64,000 nt of DNA from Punica granatum (lineage: Eukaryota > Streptophyta > Magnoliopsida > Myrtales > Lythraceae), in the NCBI RefSeq assembly GCF_007655135.1, contig NC_045127.1, forward strand, positions 55,221,051-55,285,050, written 5' to 3'. Below the pieces are notes generated by a model that worked only from the letters and a program-made list of their open reading frames with translations, made no database searches and had not been told where the DNA came from. The translations under genes were made by a program, and so were the position numbers. This document shows positions 35,986 through 48,742 of this stretch, in pieces (within the stretch, counting starts at the first letter, position 1; each line of letters starts with the position of its first letter).

Positions 35986-36770
35986 AAACGATTAATAAAT
36001 CAATTTAGTTTCTGTTCTGTTTTTACTCTTCAGATTTTATCCATCCAACCATCCCGGGTCCATTTCTTTTCTTTCTTATTTATTACTAGTCAATTCTGTT
36101 CTTGCATCCTTGTATGAATATAATGGCGCATCCTGCATCGGAAACTCAGATACATAAATATCAGACATTTATTTCTATCTTTTCATACCCAAAAAATTAA
36201 AGTAAGATGAAATGAAATGAAATGGAGTGGAAACGACAGACAGGGTTACTGGCCGGCTAGCAATTTGAGCTTGCAGCTGCAGGACCACAGAACAGAGAGC
36301 CAAAGATAATCAGATCATCACCAAGCACCAAAACCAAAGAATATATATAAGACTGACTGACTTCACAAAGAGCAAAAGAATTGAATACAATAGTAGGCTC
36401 TTGGTTTGTTTAAATTTGATAAGCAAGCAGACTACTGGACGCAATTCTCTGCAGATTCCTTTCCACGGTATTCGATTGAATACTGAAGGAAGAAGAGCTT
36501 TTATATTATTTCGCCAAACCAAACCAAACCAAACCAAACCATATTTCGGTTCTTCTAACGACAAGACTCACCCTCGAATGGCCGGCAGAGCTATAAAATA
36601 ACAAATGGTCGGCTGGTATTCTTTCTCAAAAGGGATTTTGTCTCTCTCCCATTCCCACCCCACCGGATATCAAATATCTATTTATTTTTTTGGAGATACT
36701 TCAGTCCAATACTTCCATTAACATGCAAGGACTGACTAATGTGGACAAACGTCCATTATTCGACGAGGAA

Positions 36771-36773
<3 letters not shown>

Positions 36774-36806
<33 letters not shown>
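36774..36806 (+). promoter_or_regulatory. GA tract before the UGT85 start
   Basis: A GA tract of about 30 bases ends about 165 bases before the ATG at 36970. Such tracts are known binding sites of plant BBR/BPC factors; the role here is inferred. Confidence 0.4.
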
Positions 36807-36807
<1 letters not shown>

Positions 36808-36969
36808 CACATGGAAAATCTTATTAATCACATGATCTTGGTCTCGACTTTGCATAGTTTCTTTCTGGCCATTACTCAAATATATCACTTCTTTGTTTGT
36901 GTGGCCTGCCCGATTGCTGAAGCTCTCTCTGCATTTCTGCACAAAGGGTAGAGAGTGAGACAGAGAAAA

Positions 36970-38562
36970 ATGACTTCTTCTGAGACTTCAGCCAAGAAAG
37001 GTCATGCCGTCTGTGTTCCCGCTCCATATCAAAGCCATATTAGTGCTATGCTGAAGCTAGCAAAGCTTCTCCACTTCAGAGGCTTCCACATAACCTTCGT
37101 TAATAACGAGTTCAACCACCGACGCTTGCTCAAATCCCAGGGCCCACGACCCCTGGACAGCTTGCCAGACTTCCAGTTCCGTGCAATCCCAGATGGCCTC
37201 CCTCCCTCTGACGAGGATTCAACTCAGGATGTCATTCTCTTGTGTGAAGCCACCAAGAATTACATGTCTGCTCCATTTTGTGACCTTGTCAGTAATCTTA
37301 ATTGTCAAAGTGCAACCTCGAGCAGCATTCCTCCAGTCTCCTGCATTATCTCTGATGATTTCATGTCGTTCGCTACTGATTCTGCAGCTGAGAAGTTCAA
37401 AGTCCCAATTGTTCACTTCATACCCATCTCTGCCTGCTCCCACATGGGATACAGACATTATCGAACGCTAAGGGAGAAAGGTCTAACACCATTAAGAGGT
37501 CCTTCTAGAGGCAGGATTAGTTTCCAGTTTTATCCTACATATATATTAGTTTGTCCATATTCTCTTACTTAAGTTATGGCAATCCCATCCATCACAAGCT
37601 CTTCCGGTAATGCAGATATCAGCTACTTGACGAACGGGTACTTGGACACGGTAATCAACTGGATCCCAGGAATGGGAAACATCAGACTCATGGACCTCCC
37701 GACCTATCTCAGAACAACCGATCCCCATGATCCTATCTTTAACTTCACGATGGAAACAGCTGAGAGGTCAGACAAAGCTTCGGCGGTCATCTATCACACT
37801 TTTAATCCTCTTGAGTCCGATATTCTGACAACTGTCTCCTCCACCTTTCCCCCAGTTTATGGAGTCGGTCCTCTCCATCTGCTTCTCAGTAAGGTACCGG
37901 AATATGATCAACTGAAGCATATACAGAGCAATCTACTGAAGGAAAATGCAGAGTGTATCCAATGGCTCGACTCCCAGAAACCTGACTCTGTGATTTATGT
38001 TAATTATGGGTGCCTAGCTATCTTGACACAACAGCAACTGATCGAGTTTGCAATGGGGCTGGCAAACAGCAAGCATCCGTTCCTGTGGGTAATTAGGCAC
38101 GGCCTAATCCAAGGGGAGAAGGAAGTAGCTTTACCCCCTGAGTTTTTTGAAGAAACACGAGATAGGGGAATGCTTTCCAGTTGGTGCCCACAAGAAGAAG
38201 TCCTGAATCATTCGTCTATTGGTGTGTTCTTAACACACTGTGGGTGGAATTCCGTGCTCGAGGCCATGACAGCAGGAGTCCCAATGCTCTGCTGGCCATC
38301 CTTCGGGGACCAGCGGACAAATTGCACTTACATTTGCGACCGATGGGAAATTGGATTGGAGATAGATAGCAGTGTCAAGAGAGAAGAAGTGGAGAGGCTT
38401 GTGAAGGAGCTGATGGAAGGAGAGAAGGGCAAGGACATAAAGAAAAGGGCCAAGGAATGGAAGAAACTTGCGGATGAAGCAACTGGCCCAAATGGTTCTT
38501 CTTCAATTAACCTGGACAAGCTCATCAATGAGGTTCTAATCTGGGAAAAGGCTGATTTCTAG
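36970..38562 (+). CDS. UDP-glycosyltransferase, UGT85 family
   Basis: Two exons (36970-37498 and 37616-38562) join at an Asp codon to 491 residues, the usual size. The intron position after GLTPLR and before ISYLTNGYLDT is the conserved UGT85 site. The enzyme moves glucose from UDP-glucose to small molecules such as hormones, cyanohydrins or terpenoids in the cytosol. The catalytic His lies in PYQSHI (normally PxQGHI) and the partner Asp in IISDDFMSF. The plant donor box runs from W366 (WCPQEEVLNHSSIGVFLTHC) through GWNS and ends DQRTN, where most members have DQxTN with Q two residues earlier, as here. Substrate cannot be told. The start at 36970 matches the family; 36955 is an in-frame alternative. 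Confidence 0.94.
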
Positions 38563-39088
38563 TGGTTCTGCCGGACTTTTCCCCATAAACATAGGACCTT
38601 CTTCCGCTTATTTTTCTTTGTTACTATCTTGCTTCAGTTATTTTTTATTTTAATAGCCATTTCCACTTTCAAAGTTCAAAGTTTATCAAACCCCACCTGA
38701 CGCTTCCCATATGCTCTTCGGTGGGATAAGAGACTATGAAAGATGGACGCAGCTCAATAAACATTTTTGTGGGGCTTTGCTAGTCCCATAAGATAGATTG
38801 CTCAATATAAGGTTCATGCTTTGGATCATAAGAAATATCGGGACTTTATTATCTATCAAATGCCGTAGCCTGTGTACAACCCTAAAACAGATTCTAAGAA
38901 TATCTCTATCAACAGCAAAGGATCAAGGAACAAGTAATCCAGGATGGTGGGGTTCTACAAATGAATGAAAGAATGACAATAGTTGAGAATTCTGTAAGTT
39001 AATAGCTTCTCTTCATCCTCTGTATGAAGCACTTCCAGTTTCTAGGTTATTCAACATTTCTATTCTTGCAAGGACAGTGATAACTGTT
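38563..39088. other. Convergent 3' flanks
   Basis: Space between the UGT85 gene and the minus-strand gene that ends at 39089. No feature was recognised. Confidence 0.5.
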
Positions 39089-41334
39089 TCAGCTGGAGGG
39101 AGTGCAAGGCTTCAATATCCAAAACAAATCCAGCACCTTTGCTTCTTTTCCACCGAAATTAGAGGAACGCCCTTTATCCGCTGCTTCTTCTGAGGTTTGC
39201 TTCACTTCTTTAAGTATTTGCCTCTCCTATTCAGACGCATATCAGAGATTTAGCTACATTGTCAGGTAAAATGCACGAAGTAAAAGAATTTCATCAGGTA
39301 AAAAATGCTAAAAGAATATCAACAGATTCCAAGCCCATTGAAAATAGTGCAGCATTTGTGCAGTATCAGACCACCACGTACCATGAGGTTTATGATTGAT
39401 TAAAGTTACTCGCACTAAATCTATCAAGTAGATTTGAAGAAAAGTAAATTGAAATATTTGTCCTCTATGTTCCAGGCAACAACAGAGTTAAACAGGCGAC
39501 GATTTGAGATTAGCCTTCTTTCATTTTTGGAATACATCTTGTAGTGCAATGAACAACCATAGTCCTGAAATAAAGAGACGCGTGGCAGGAGAAACAAAAT
39601 TGTGACTGGTAAGTTACCATGAGCCGTGATCTGGTTTCTTTAGGAAGAGTCTTTTTGGTGGTTCTGCTAGTAGAAGAGAAGCATTGAGGAGTGGGAGGAG
39701 AAGTTCGTATTTGCGAGAGAATATTCTCGCCTTTGGGCCTCACATTCTCCATGTCTAGAGAGATTGGAATATTTTCAGCTTCGACAACTCTTCTGCAAGC
39801 CAGAGCCAAAAGAAAATCAGTAAGTATAGCCCGGAAGTAACATCTGCGGAGGAAAGGAGACAGAGATTACCACAGACCTTTGCTTCTCCTTGGAAATGCT
39901 CAGTTCTGATCCATCAGATCTTCCCTTACCTACTTCAAGCAATGGCTTCCTCTCCTTTTCCTTCTCCTTCTCCTCACCTGTCATCCCTTCCAGGAGCAGC
40001 TCAGCAGTGCCCTCCTCCAAATCAGCTCTATCATTCTCAACGTTTAGCTTCTCCACGTTCTCTTCTCTTTCCCTGGCTCTCAAAGCCAATTTCTTCAGCT
40101 CACCGACAAACTCGGTAATATGATTGAGGATGTTGCGCCCTGCGAATAGGTTCCTTGCTGAGAGCGTGCTCTTCAACCTGGGTGCCTCATTGGCCCGTGG
40201 CGGCTCATCAAAAGGTTTCTTCTTTTCGCTGCTCGATTTAATAGCTGCCTTTAAGGACCTGATGTGCTGATTTACAGGGGTGGAGAGATTTGGGTTTTGA
40301 TTTTCACTGTCTTCAGATCTGTGGACACAGTTGCTTGATTGTGTTGGAGAATGTGCGAGCCCCCTTCTCCTGGTACTCAAATCTCTGAAAGAAATAACAC
40401 CAAAAACAACATTATATTTGGCTAACCCCGTTTGCAAGAAAACATTGAAAGACTTGACAGTAAAGATGAAAGGAGAAAGACAGATGATAATATAATACCT
40501 CTGATTCCTATCACCCAGCAGAAGGGTCTTATAGGCATTGGCTGATTTCTGTTGTATAAAACAGAGAAAGATGTCAGAATCCGAAACAAAGATGGCGGCA
40601 ATTGGCAGATCAGATGATATGATATATAGAAAAGTTTTTCTTTTTTCTTTTTTTTTTTTTCCCTGTTAAGAGGAAAGAATGAAACTTGGTGAAAATCGTC
40701 GGACAAATCAAGAAAGTTTTTATGTGGGTGGGCTAGATAAAGATTTTGCCCGGAGAGGGGAATTAGATCGTTCTTCTCACGTCACCTACCTACCAAACAG
40801 GGTGAGGAAGAAAATGCATGGCAAGCGGCAACTATACAGGAATTCCTTCCCATTCCCATTATAGGATGGGTAAATGCGATAAGCAATCAGAAGATTCGGA
40901 ACAGAGAGATGGAAAGAAGGAAAGAAAGAGGAGAAGTCAGAAGAAGGAACCTTGTTAGAAGAAGACTTGGGAGTTGAGTTGAGGAAATCTTCAGCTGTGG
41001 TGGGATGATTGCAGTCTGCAGAAGGGCCAGGAGGGCGCCACAGGCAAACGACAAAGACAAAAATAAATAAAAGCTCCCGACTTTCAAGATCAAAGCAGCT
41101 CAAGACATGTCTGTAGTCGTGTATGAATGTGTGTATGTATAAAGAAAACGACGGAAGGGAATGCAGGCAAAAATTTCTACCGGGGCGACAGAACCAGGCG
41201 ACGTCGGTGTCGGCAGGATCGTCTTCTTGGGGGGCAGAGAAATCGAACCACTTGGGGGCATTGATGTGCTCGTACAATTCGTCCTCGACGAACACCCACT
41301 GTACGTTCTTCCAGTCGATCTTTGCCGGTTCCAT
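39089..41334 (-). CDS. Plant-specific protein of unknown function
   Basis: Six exons (41334-41181, 41015-40951, 40548-40499, 40384-39878, 39792-39618, 39226-39089) join in phase to 362 residues. It starts MEPAKIDWKNVQWVFVEDEL, then has HINAPKWFDF and WFCRPDCNHP; a middle SARNLFAGRNILNHITEF followed by a charged, Glu/Lys-rich helix (about residues 190-260); and the end LDLFWILKPCTPSS. I recall a plant family with the same start (FVEDE-YEHINAPKW-DF), middle and FWFLKPCT end, but no experimentally known role. The last exon was found by this end motif 390 bases beyond the previous one. The charged middle suggests protein contacts rather than catalysis. Confidence 0.85.
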
Positions 41335-41526
41335 ACCGCTCTTTCAACTGAGATCAGTGGAGGAAGAAGATGTCGAAGAACACCCGGTAAGAGGTCAGCT
41401 TAATGTAGCCGGAGAGATAGAGAGAGAGAGAGTGCTCGAAGAAAGAAAGAAAGACCAAGAACGAATGAATGAATTGAATTTGTTCATCAGGTCAGATCAG
41501 ACTGTTGTTTACCTTTGCCGGGGAAA

Positions 41527-41565
<39 letters not shown>

Positions 41566-42688
41566 TGACCGTTAGAAAGAGAGAGAGCTGAAAGAGTGTG
41601 GGAGTGAACGTTGGGAGACGGATAGGGAGTGGGAGAAGCGTGTCTGGGTTTCTTTAATTAATTAATTAATTAATTAATTATGTGACCGTTGGGTTGCCTT
41701 GCGGACCGAACTGGACTGGACTGTTGGAGCATCACTCTGGATTTGCAATGGATCGGATCCGATCACATTTATTTTATTTAATTCTAATTCTAATTCTAAT
41801 TTTAATAATAATGCTGTCATCTTCTTTAATTATTATATCTAATAATATGGGACCAAAATACACAATTATTTCATGTCATAAACTCCTTCGGAAACGTAGC
41901 TTAAGGAGCTTAACCATTTATCCCTTTGATCCTCCTCATCAATCTAATATAGTTTCATGTCACAACCCGTATCGTCCTTTTTGTCTTACTAGTAGTAGAA
42001 AAAGTAGTAATAGCAGCACGTCGCAAGTTTATTCACATTCATGAGTTGAACTGGATTTAGCGAACTAAGCTCACTGTTATTGTATGTTTAGTAACTTTCG
42101 AAAGGAAGAAAGAAAGAAAGAAAGAATGAATGAATGAATGAGGGGGGAAAAAAAACAACCGGGTAAAAATATGTTCATACTGAACAGGACCCCATATTGC
42201 ATACGCATTCGCTCTTTTCTTATTTATGGAACTGCTTTTGTATGGTATGGTTGATGACTCAATCCCACACTCTATAGCTTATGCTTGCTTACCAAACATG
42301 CACAGAACTCTCTTTGTATATCAAAGAAAAAGGTAAGAGGAAACTAGCAACAGCTTCTCATCTCATCTCCAACAGAAACCGACAAGCTCGTCGTGCAATA
42401 AGATGCGAAAAGTAAGTTGGTGGGAGAGTAGATATTACACAAAGAACCCAAAGGGAAAAACCTACACTACAAGATCCACTCTATAAATTAGAAAACCTAT
42501 AGGCTATGGCAGGCAGGTGAAAAGAAATCACTATAAAGTTCCTTTTCCTTTCCTAATCCTAATTAAGAACTGTAAGACTAATTAAGGAAAGGGTAAACCA
42601 ATTGAAAAGGGGGGCCGTTGACAGATTGCAATTTAGACTCCAACAAAAAAAGAAAAAAAGACAGTAATCGGAACTTCTTCCACTGCTT
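41335..42688. other. 5' flank of the unknown gene and 3' flank of the E3 ligase gene
   Basis: Holds a GA tract at about 41531-41562 in the probable promoter of the minus-strand gene, a TTAA tetranucleotide repeat at about 41654-41680 and a GAAA/GAAT repeat at about 42101-42140. No gene was recognised. Confidence 0.5.
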
Positions 42689-45317
42689 TCAGCACTTCCC
42701 TTGCCCATGCTTCAATTCTTCACCAAATACTTCGGTATTGCATACTGGGCATATCTAGTAGATGAAACGGAAGTCAGTTTGATGCTCAGTACTTGTCAGA
42801 AATGGTTGGAAACACAGAAAGTATGTTAGGAGTGAGGATTCGGCAGGACAGGGATGAACTGACCTTATTGATGCTTAGCCATTTCTTAATGCATTCGCTG
42901 TGGTATGCATGTTTACATGGCAACTTCATCTGACGGTCCCCTATCTTGTATCTCGTCTGGCATATCACGCACCTGAGTAGAAAAAAATATCAAAATTTTT
43001 ATCTGTGAATATAACAGAGCTCTATTGCATAAGTCAAGTCAATCTTTTCATACTTATTTATGACGACAACATGAGCAAGGAGAATTGCAGTGCGGGCATC
43101 TAAAGCCTAGGAATGAAAACAATGGACCAGCTGTAAACAATACAGCATGGTCGATAATTCTCACAACATCTACCTAAGCATGCAGTTTTTGTAACTCTCA
43201 TGCACAAGCAAGTTAGAAGGATATGTGCTCTCATGAAGGACTTCAAGGAACCCTTAAGATAAATTTACCAGCATTTCTTAATTTGCACATAGTTGAAGCA
43301 ATCATAAAACTCTAAGTACATCCACTCTTTGAGAAAAGGAAAAATAAATAAATAAACTCACTGCAATCGTAATTGTAAAGCAACAGCACAGCCTATTAAA
43401 TCTTAAGAGAAGCCATCTTGTGTCTAAGTACATCCACTCTAAGTAAATCCATTGAATCTGAAGAGAAGTCATCTTCTGCTTTATATGGGAAAATGGATGG
43501 CCAGTTCGTAAGCTCATGATCTGAAATGTCAAGGAGAAGGGCACATTGTCTTTGGCAAAGAATATTACCTCTCCCCAAACTTCTTTCTAGCAAAGAAGTC
43601 CGCAAACTTATATTTAGAGGTTGGAAGGAGATTAATAAGCTCTTCACTTAGGCCTCGACTTTGAGTGCCAACTGCTTCACCCAGATCAAGTATTTCCTGA
43701 GAAACAGATAAAACAAAAACTGTGAAAAATCTAGCAGGTCAAATGCAAGACCACAAAAAAGGTTCAGGCTGAACGGGTATCGATCAATTTTTTGGCAGCC
43801 AATCTTTCTTCTACAGATGTGTTATCGCTTTCACGAAGATACAGGTACCACTTTTTTCCAGTTAACACATAATCTAGCACGAACCTCGTAGGTCATATTA
43901 TCCAGATCAACATTGTCTTGCCAGACAACCTGCAAAAACAGACATGGCCACATCAGGACCAAATGATGACGCTAAAAAAATTAGTCTGTATAAGTTACTA
44001 AACTCTGCTATTGTAAAGACCCAAAAAAAAAACTAGTGTAGAAGTCTAAATATTCCAAACATTAGCATGACATCAGGCGGTTAGATCCCAACGCTAGTAT
44101 ATTTGGGATGGCCCAGGCAGCTCAGGATATGCTTCTCACATGAACCCATGACAACTAATAATCAGAGGGTTACTTGTGTCAAGATATGCTCCTAATAAAT
44201 CAATGAGCCACACTCAAATTTTAACACAGTAAAGCGCAAATGCTTACTGATGCTTCAGGAGGCGGCAGACATTCCTCTAACGCATTGGCATTGTGACGAT
44301 TGGGACTACCTGCAATTGAGGGAAGAGGAAAAGCTGGAGAATAATTAGCACAACCTAAAAGCTTCATCTATGATTGCATCATCATGAAAGATTTCTCTTT
44401 TACTGCTTTTCTTTTCTAGTAAGCGACACTTGTTTGTTCTGGCATACAACAATTAAGCTATCATTCCATTAACTGTCAGAAAATGCAATGCACGGTAGAA
44501 AAAGCACTGACATTCTTCGGCGATTGTATTTACACCCATCAATGCATTGTCCACGGCCTGAGCATCTATCGCTGTGGGTGCTTCTATGCTAATGGTTGAA
44601 GGGTATTCCCAGGTTCTCCTGCTGACATCCACTCTTGGAATATTATCACTTACCCCATAGGGTGGGTAAAAGGTGGTACCCCCATAGCTAGATGTCCCAA
44701 ACTTGTACAAATTCATATTCATGCACCAGTATGCGCTTTCCTAATCAGAGGTACAACAAAGAAAAAGTATTAGATCATATCTTAATTGAGACATGGAAAC
44801 ATAGCCAAAAATTCTACTGGATATGCTAGCACGCTGCAGCCATGCAGTTACCATACAACTTGCCAGGCAGGGACCCCAAACAACAACTAATTCTAGAAGT
44901 AACTAACATGTGAGGTCCCCGGTTTCTTTGATGGCACACACGAAACATTTTTTCTCTACATTTTGCCTTTTTTTTCTGCAGGAACATTAGAGCCCTGATG
45001 AATAGCATTGCTAAAAAATTTTATTTCCTGTCATCAAGAAGAAGGATCAGGGCTTACTAGAATACTAGTGAAAGAATAGACGAACGGTGCTGCAAAATGT
45101 GTAAATGCATGTTTTAAAGCATAAAATGTATGGATAGAGGGACAAGCAGAGGATTTCATAGTAGCAATAAGCTAACCTGATCATGCATTGGTCCAAAATT
45201 AGCAACGTTTGCAGGAAAATGTGCCAGACCTTCAAAGAAGTCCATGAAGCTTTCCGTGTTGGAGTATGGAAATCCGTTGTTTACGTAATGTGCCTCCATT
45301 TGCCCATTCCCACTCAT
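42689..45317 (-). CDS. BB: BIG BROTHER-type RING-H2 E3 ubiquitin ligase
   Basis: Seven exons (45317-45177, 44740-44512, 44309-44248, 43929-43885, 43696-43569, 42972-42864, 42754-42689) join in phase to 259 residues. The N-terminus has MEAHYVNNGFPYSNTESFMD and a YWCMNMNLYKFG segment; the middle has VVWQDNVDLDNMTYEEILDL and GEAVGTQSRGLSEELINLLP; the RING (about 203-243) reads CVIC, then PCKHAYHSEC and CPVC, a C3H2C3 set with all ligands. BIG BROTHER limits organ size by tagging growth regulators for breakdown. The order and length match this family closely. The 5' leader lies beyond 45317, probably with introns, up to a CT/G-rich promoter near 46690-46745. Confidence 0.93.
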
Positions 45318-46710
45318 TTTCAGAAGGCCAATCTAGTTCACCATGCCAGAGACAACACATAAATTAAATACAATATTTATTCACCATACGCAATTTAAGC
45401 AATTTCTTTCGTAGAAGGAAGGTGACTGTTCCTGCATCTCTTTTGATGATATATATTATGTATACACAAGATTCATTTGCTCTTACATGTTCAGACAAGT
45501 GGGGTGGTTCAGTGAGTCCTGGCAAAAGAAAGACGAGAACCTCAGGAGATGTGTAGAAAATATAAGAGTGCCATGGGAACCAATCAGCCCAAAAAATAAG
45601 AGTGCTTACTGTTTCTAAGGTAGCATTTGCAGACTCTGGCTGCAGTTTTCTGATCTCATAAAGGCATACATACAGAAGTTACCCCAAACCAAACCTGAAG
45701 GGGAAGACAGTGAAATTGTACTGTATAAATGCTGCTGCTCAACCACTTGCCAATACGTAAAAAAGTAAGCACAAAAAAATGAGAGCCCAGTAGCAAAATT
45801 GGGTCTCCAATTACATGCGCAGAAGAGAAGAGATCGATCAATAAATCAATCAGAACATCCCAGTAGAACTAGTAGTAGTAGCAGTAGCAGCAGCAGCAGT
45901 GGCAGTAGTAGTAGTAATAATAATAATAATAGGAAAAAAAGAAAAGAAAAAAAAAAGGAAGAAGGGGGCGAACAGATCCTCCTGCTGTTGTGCTGTTTTA
46001 GTTTAGACCACCTTAAATGAATTTTTGAAGCAGAGATAGAAAGGCAATAGGGCTCTCGAATTTTTTTTTCCCTGATTTCAACAATGCAATATATCTAGGG
46101 GAAGAACAAGAAAGAGGTCCAGGCTCGGTGCTACGGCTACCTACCTGATCCGGCGGAACTGTTCGGCGTCAGATTTCTCCGGCAGCAATCTAGCAGAATC
46201 AGCAGGCAGGGGCAGCTCTATAACTTCAAGATGTCGAAGGAAAGCAGATAATCAAGGGGATTCATTCATGAAAAAAAAAATTCCTAAAAAAAAAAAAGGA
46301 AAGAAAAAGAGGAATTAGCTATGAATAAATCAGCAAAGAAAGGAGGAAAGAGAGGGAGCTCGCTGAGGTAGCGGGTAGAGAGAGTAAAGGAAGAAGAAGG
46401 CATACATTTGATAGGAAATGAGGAAGAGGGGGGTGGGGAGTTGTTGGTAAGAGAGCTCAGGCCCAGAGATTGGAATCGGAGCTCAGTCGCATCGGTTGAG
46501 AATGAGAGCTCCTGAAAGCGAAAGGCAATGCTGCTGCTGCTATGCTATGCTATGCTTCTTCAATGCAAATGCAACTGACAATGCGACGCCCTTTCCCTCT
46601 TTTTGTATGAAAGGAGAGAGGGATAGCTTCTCCGATTCTTTGGCTTTACTTTCCTCTTCTTCCACAGTCTCGCTCGCTCGCTCAGTTTTTGGGGGGGGGG
46701 GGGGGCGGCG

Positions 46711-46742
<32 letters not shown>

Positions 46743-48071
46743 GAAACGATGAAGCTGTTGAGTGTAGTGTGGCTGCCATGCTATTTGCCTTTTTATTTAT
46801 TTATTTATTTATTTTTGTTGTTTGGGGCTCGGGAACACGTTTCCATTTGTCCATTTTTATCTTATTATTTATATTTATTTAACCGAATTTGCCCCTACAA
46901 TTCCTACCCTCTAAATCTAATCCCTTCCTTCGCCGGCATTCTTTTGGCCTTTGGGCTCCCGCTCCGGCTCCGAATCCGCCGGAGCTAATAGTTGGTGAGC
47001 ATTGCTTAACCCTTGATCGAGTAGCGCATTATATTTAAGTGGTAACGTTGTCCACAATACTCTTAGAGTCTCTAACTTATATATAATTTTATTGGTAATT
47101 ATTCATTCACGATTAATGAGTAATACTAATTGATTATATTTTTTTCCATCATATCCCATCCTCTATCCCGCAATTCCTTAAAAATCTTTTTTGTCCAATC
47201 ATAAGTTTTCTTCATTATTCCAAACCAAATTAAAAGCGAAAGTAAATTCAATTATGCTCCCAAGGGTGACCCTCCTCACCTCACGAAGGAATGACTTGAC
47301 TAATTTCATTTGTACTAAGAAATTCATTAATTGATGATACTGCCTGCCCGCCTACGATGAAAGGTGGTCTAGTGGCCAAAAAAAAAAAAGAAGAAAAAAG
47401 GTGGGTCTAGTGAAAAACCTTGCAACCCTTGGTACTTACTCGCAATGGGTTTACGATTCAGCTAGATATAAGATGGCCTAACCTATTGAGTTGAAAATCA
47501 AAGAAAAGATAAGATGGCCTTTACAAAATTGAAATTCGCTCGAGCAATTGTCAATGGGTTGGTTCATTGATGCTTGGGCAACGATGGCCCAACCTGAAGA
47601 GGAAAGGAAAGCAAAGCAGAGGAAAGGAAAGCAAAGCAGAGGAAAGGAAAGGAAAGGAATACCTCCTTTACAAGCAAGGAATTGTTCTCTCCTTTACCCC
47701 AATTACCATTCGTTCTCTCTTTTCTTTGTATGTATGTATTAAGATCATCGAAATCGAGGGAGGAAGGGAAGGGATGATGTGGAAATACAACCCCACCATC
47801 CCCCCACCCAAAAAAAAAAAACAGAGAGGCTGGTCAAAATCAAAAGAACAGATACAAGGAATGGTACGGAATGTTACCAAAAGAGAGAGAGAGAGAGAGA
47901 AGAAAACTGGCCCACAAAGGAGGGGCAAACACGAAAGGGACAGGGACAGGGACAGGGCCAGGGCCACCAGGTACGGGAGATCGGATCGTAATTCCCCCTA
48001 AGAAAGGTGAAGTGAAAATGGAGGTCTACACCTCAACATCGGTAATTCTGCGGATCCATTCCCACGCACAA
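45318..48071. other. BIG BROTHER 5' region and intergenic DNA
   Basis: Contains an AGT/AGC/AAT triplet tract at 45870-45930, a G run and CT tract at about 46688-46741, an ATTT repeat near 46790-46815, GGAAAGGAAAGCAAAGCAGA repeats at about 47600-47660 and a GGGACA repeat at about 47937-47965. No gene was recognised. Confidence 0.5.
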
Positions 48072-48201
48072 TCAACGTTGAGCAAATCACGGGCCATGAT
48101 GAGTTCATGACCTTGTTTCCGCATTTAGAACCAGTGTCAACATTGAGCGAATCACGGACCATGCTGAGTTCATGACGCTGTTTCCGCATTTAGAACCATT
48201 A
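48072..48201 (+). repeat. 65-bp tandem duplication
   Basis: Two adjacent 65-base units (48072-48136 and 48137-48201) share TGAGTTCATGAC and TGTTTCCGCATTTAGAACCA with about seven differences. It lies 540 bases downstream of the AAC gene stop. Confidence 0.85.
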
Positions 48202-48742
48202 TGAACGTGCTCTCACTGAAGGCGGTCCATACAAATCTAACCTGCAATGGTAATCAAGCCGTCCACTTATCTTAAAGAACTCTTAGTCTTCCTCTTTGAC
48301 ACCGAGGCGAGGGGAAGACCAAACCAAGAAACAAAATCACGGATCAAATCAGCCTAAAGTTGAAACTACTAACAACGCTAAACAGTCGAAACATTGAACG
48401 AGCAGAATGCGAACATACAGCAACATACTGCAACGGCGGAGATTAAAGGGATGAGAAGTCCAAGGAAGGAAGAAAACTCTCTCCAAACATTTCAATTAAG
48501 AATTTCAAATCCCAGGCAGCAATTTAACCGCTGCAGCACTGAAAAGAAAAATCGCAGTCTGTATGATCAATCAAAATTCCAGCCAAAGCGCATACAACTT
48601 GTTCAGGAGAAACTCTCCTCTAATGTGCGTGGATTATTTCAATGAGAATTTTGACCGGATAAAATCTCTCATAAATTTAGATTTTCATCGCCATCTAGTG
48701 AATGCTAAAAAAAAAAGCACAGAGAAAGATATGGGGCCTCAC

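Noticed and set aside
39890..40123. Plus-strand Ser/Phe-rich ORF
   Set aside because: It is antisense to exon 4 of the plant-specific gene; the composition mirrors its Glu/Lys codons.
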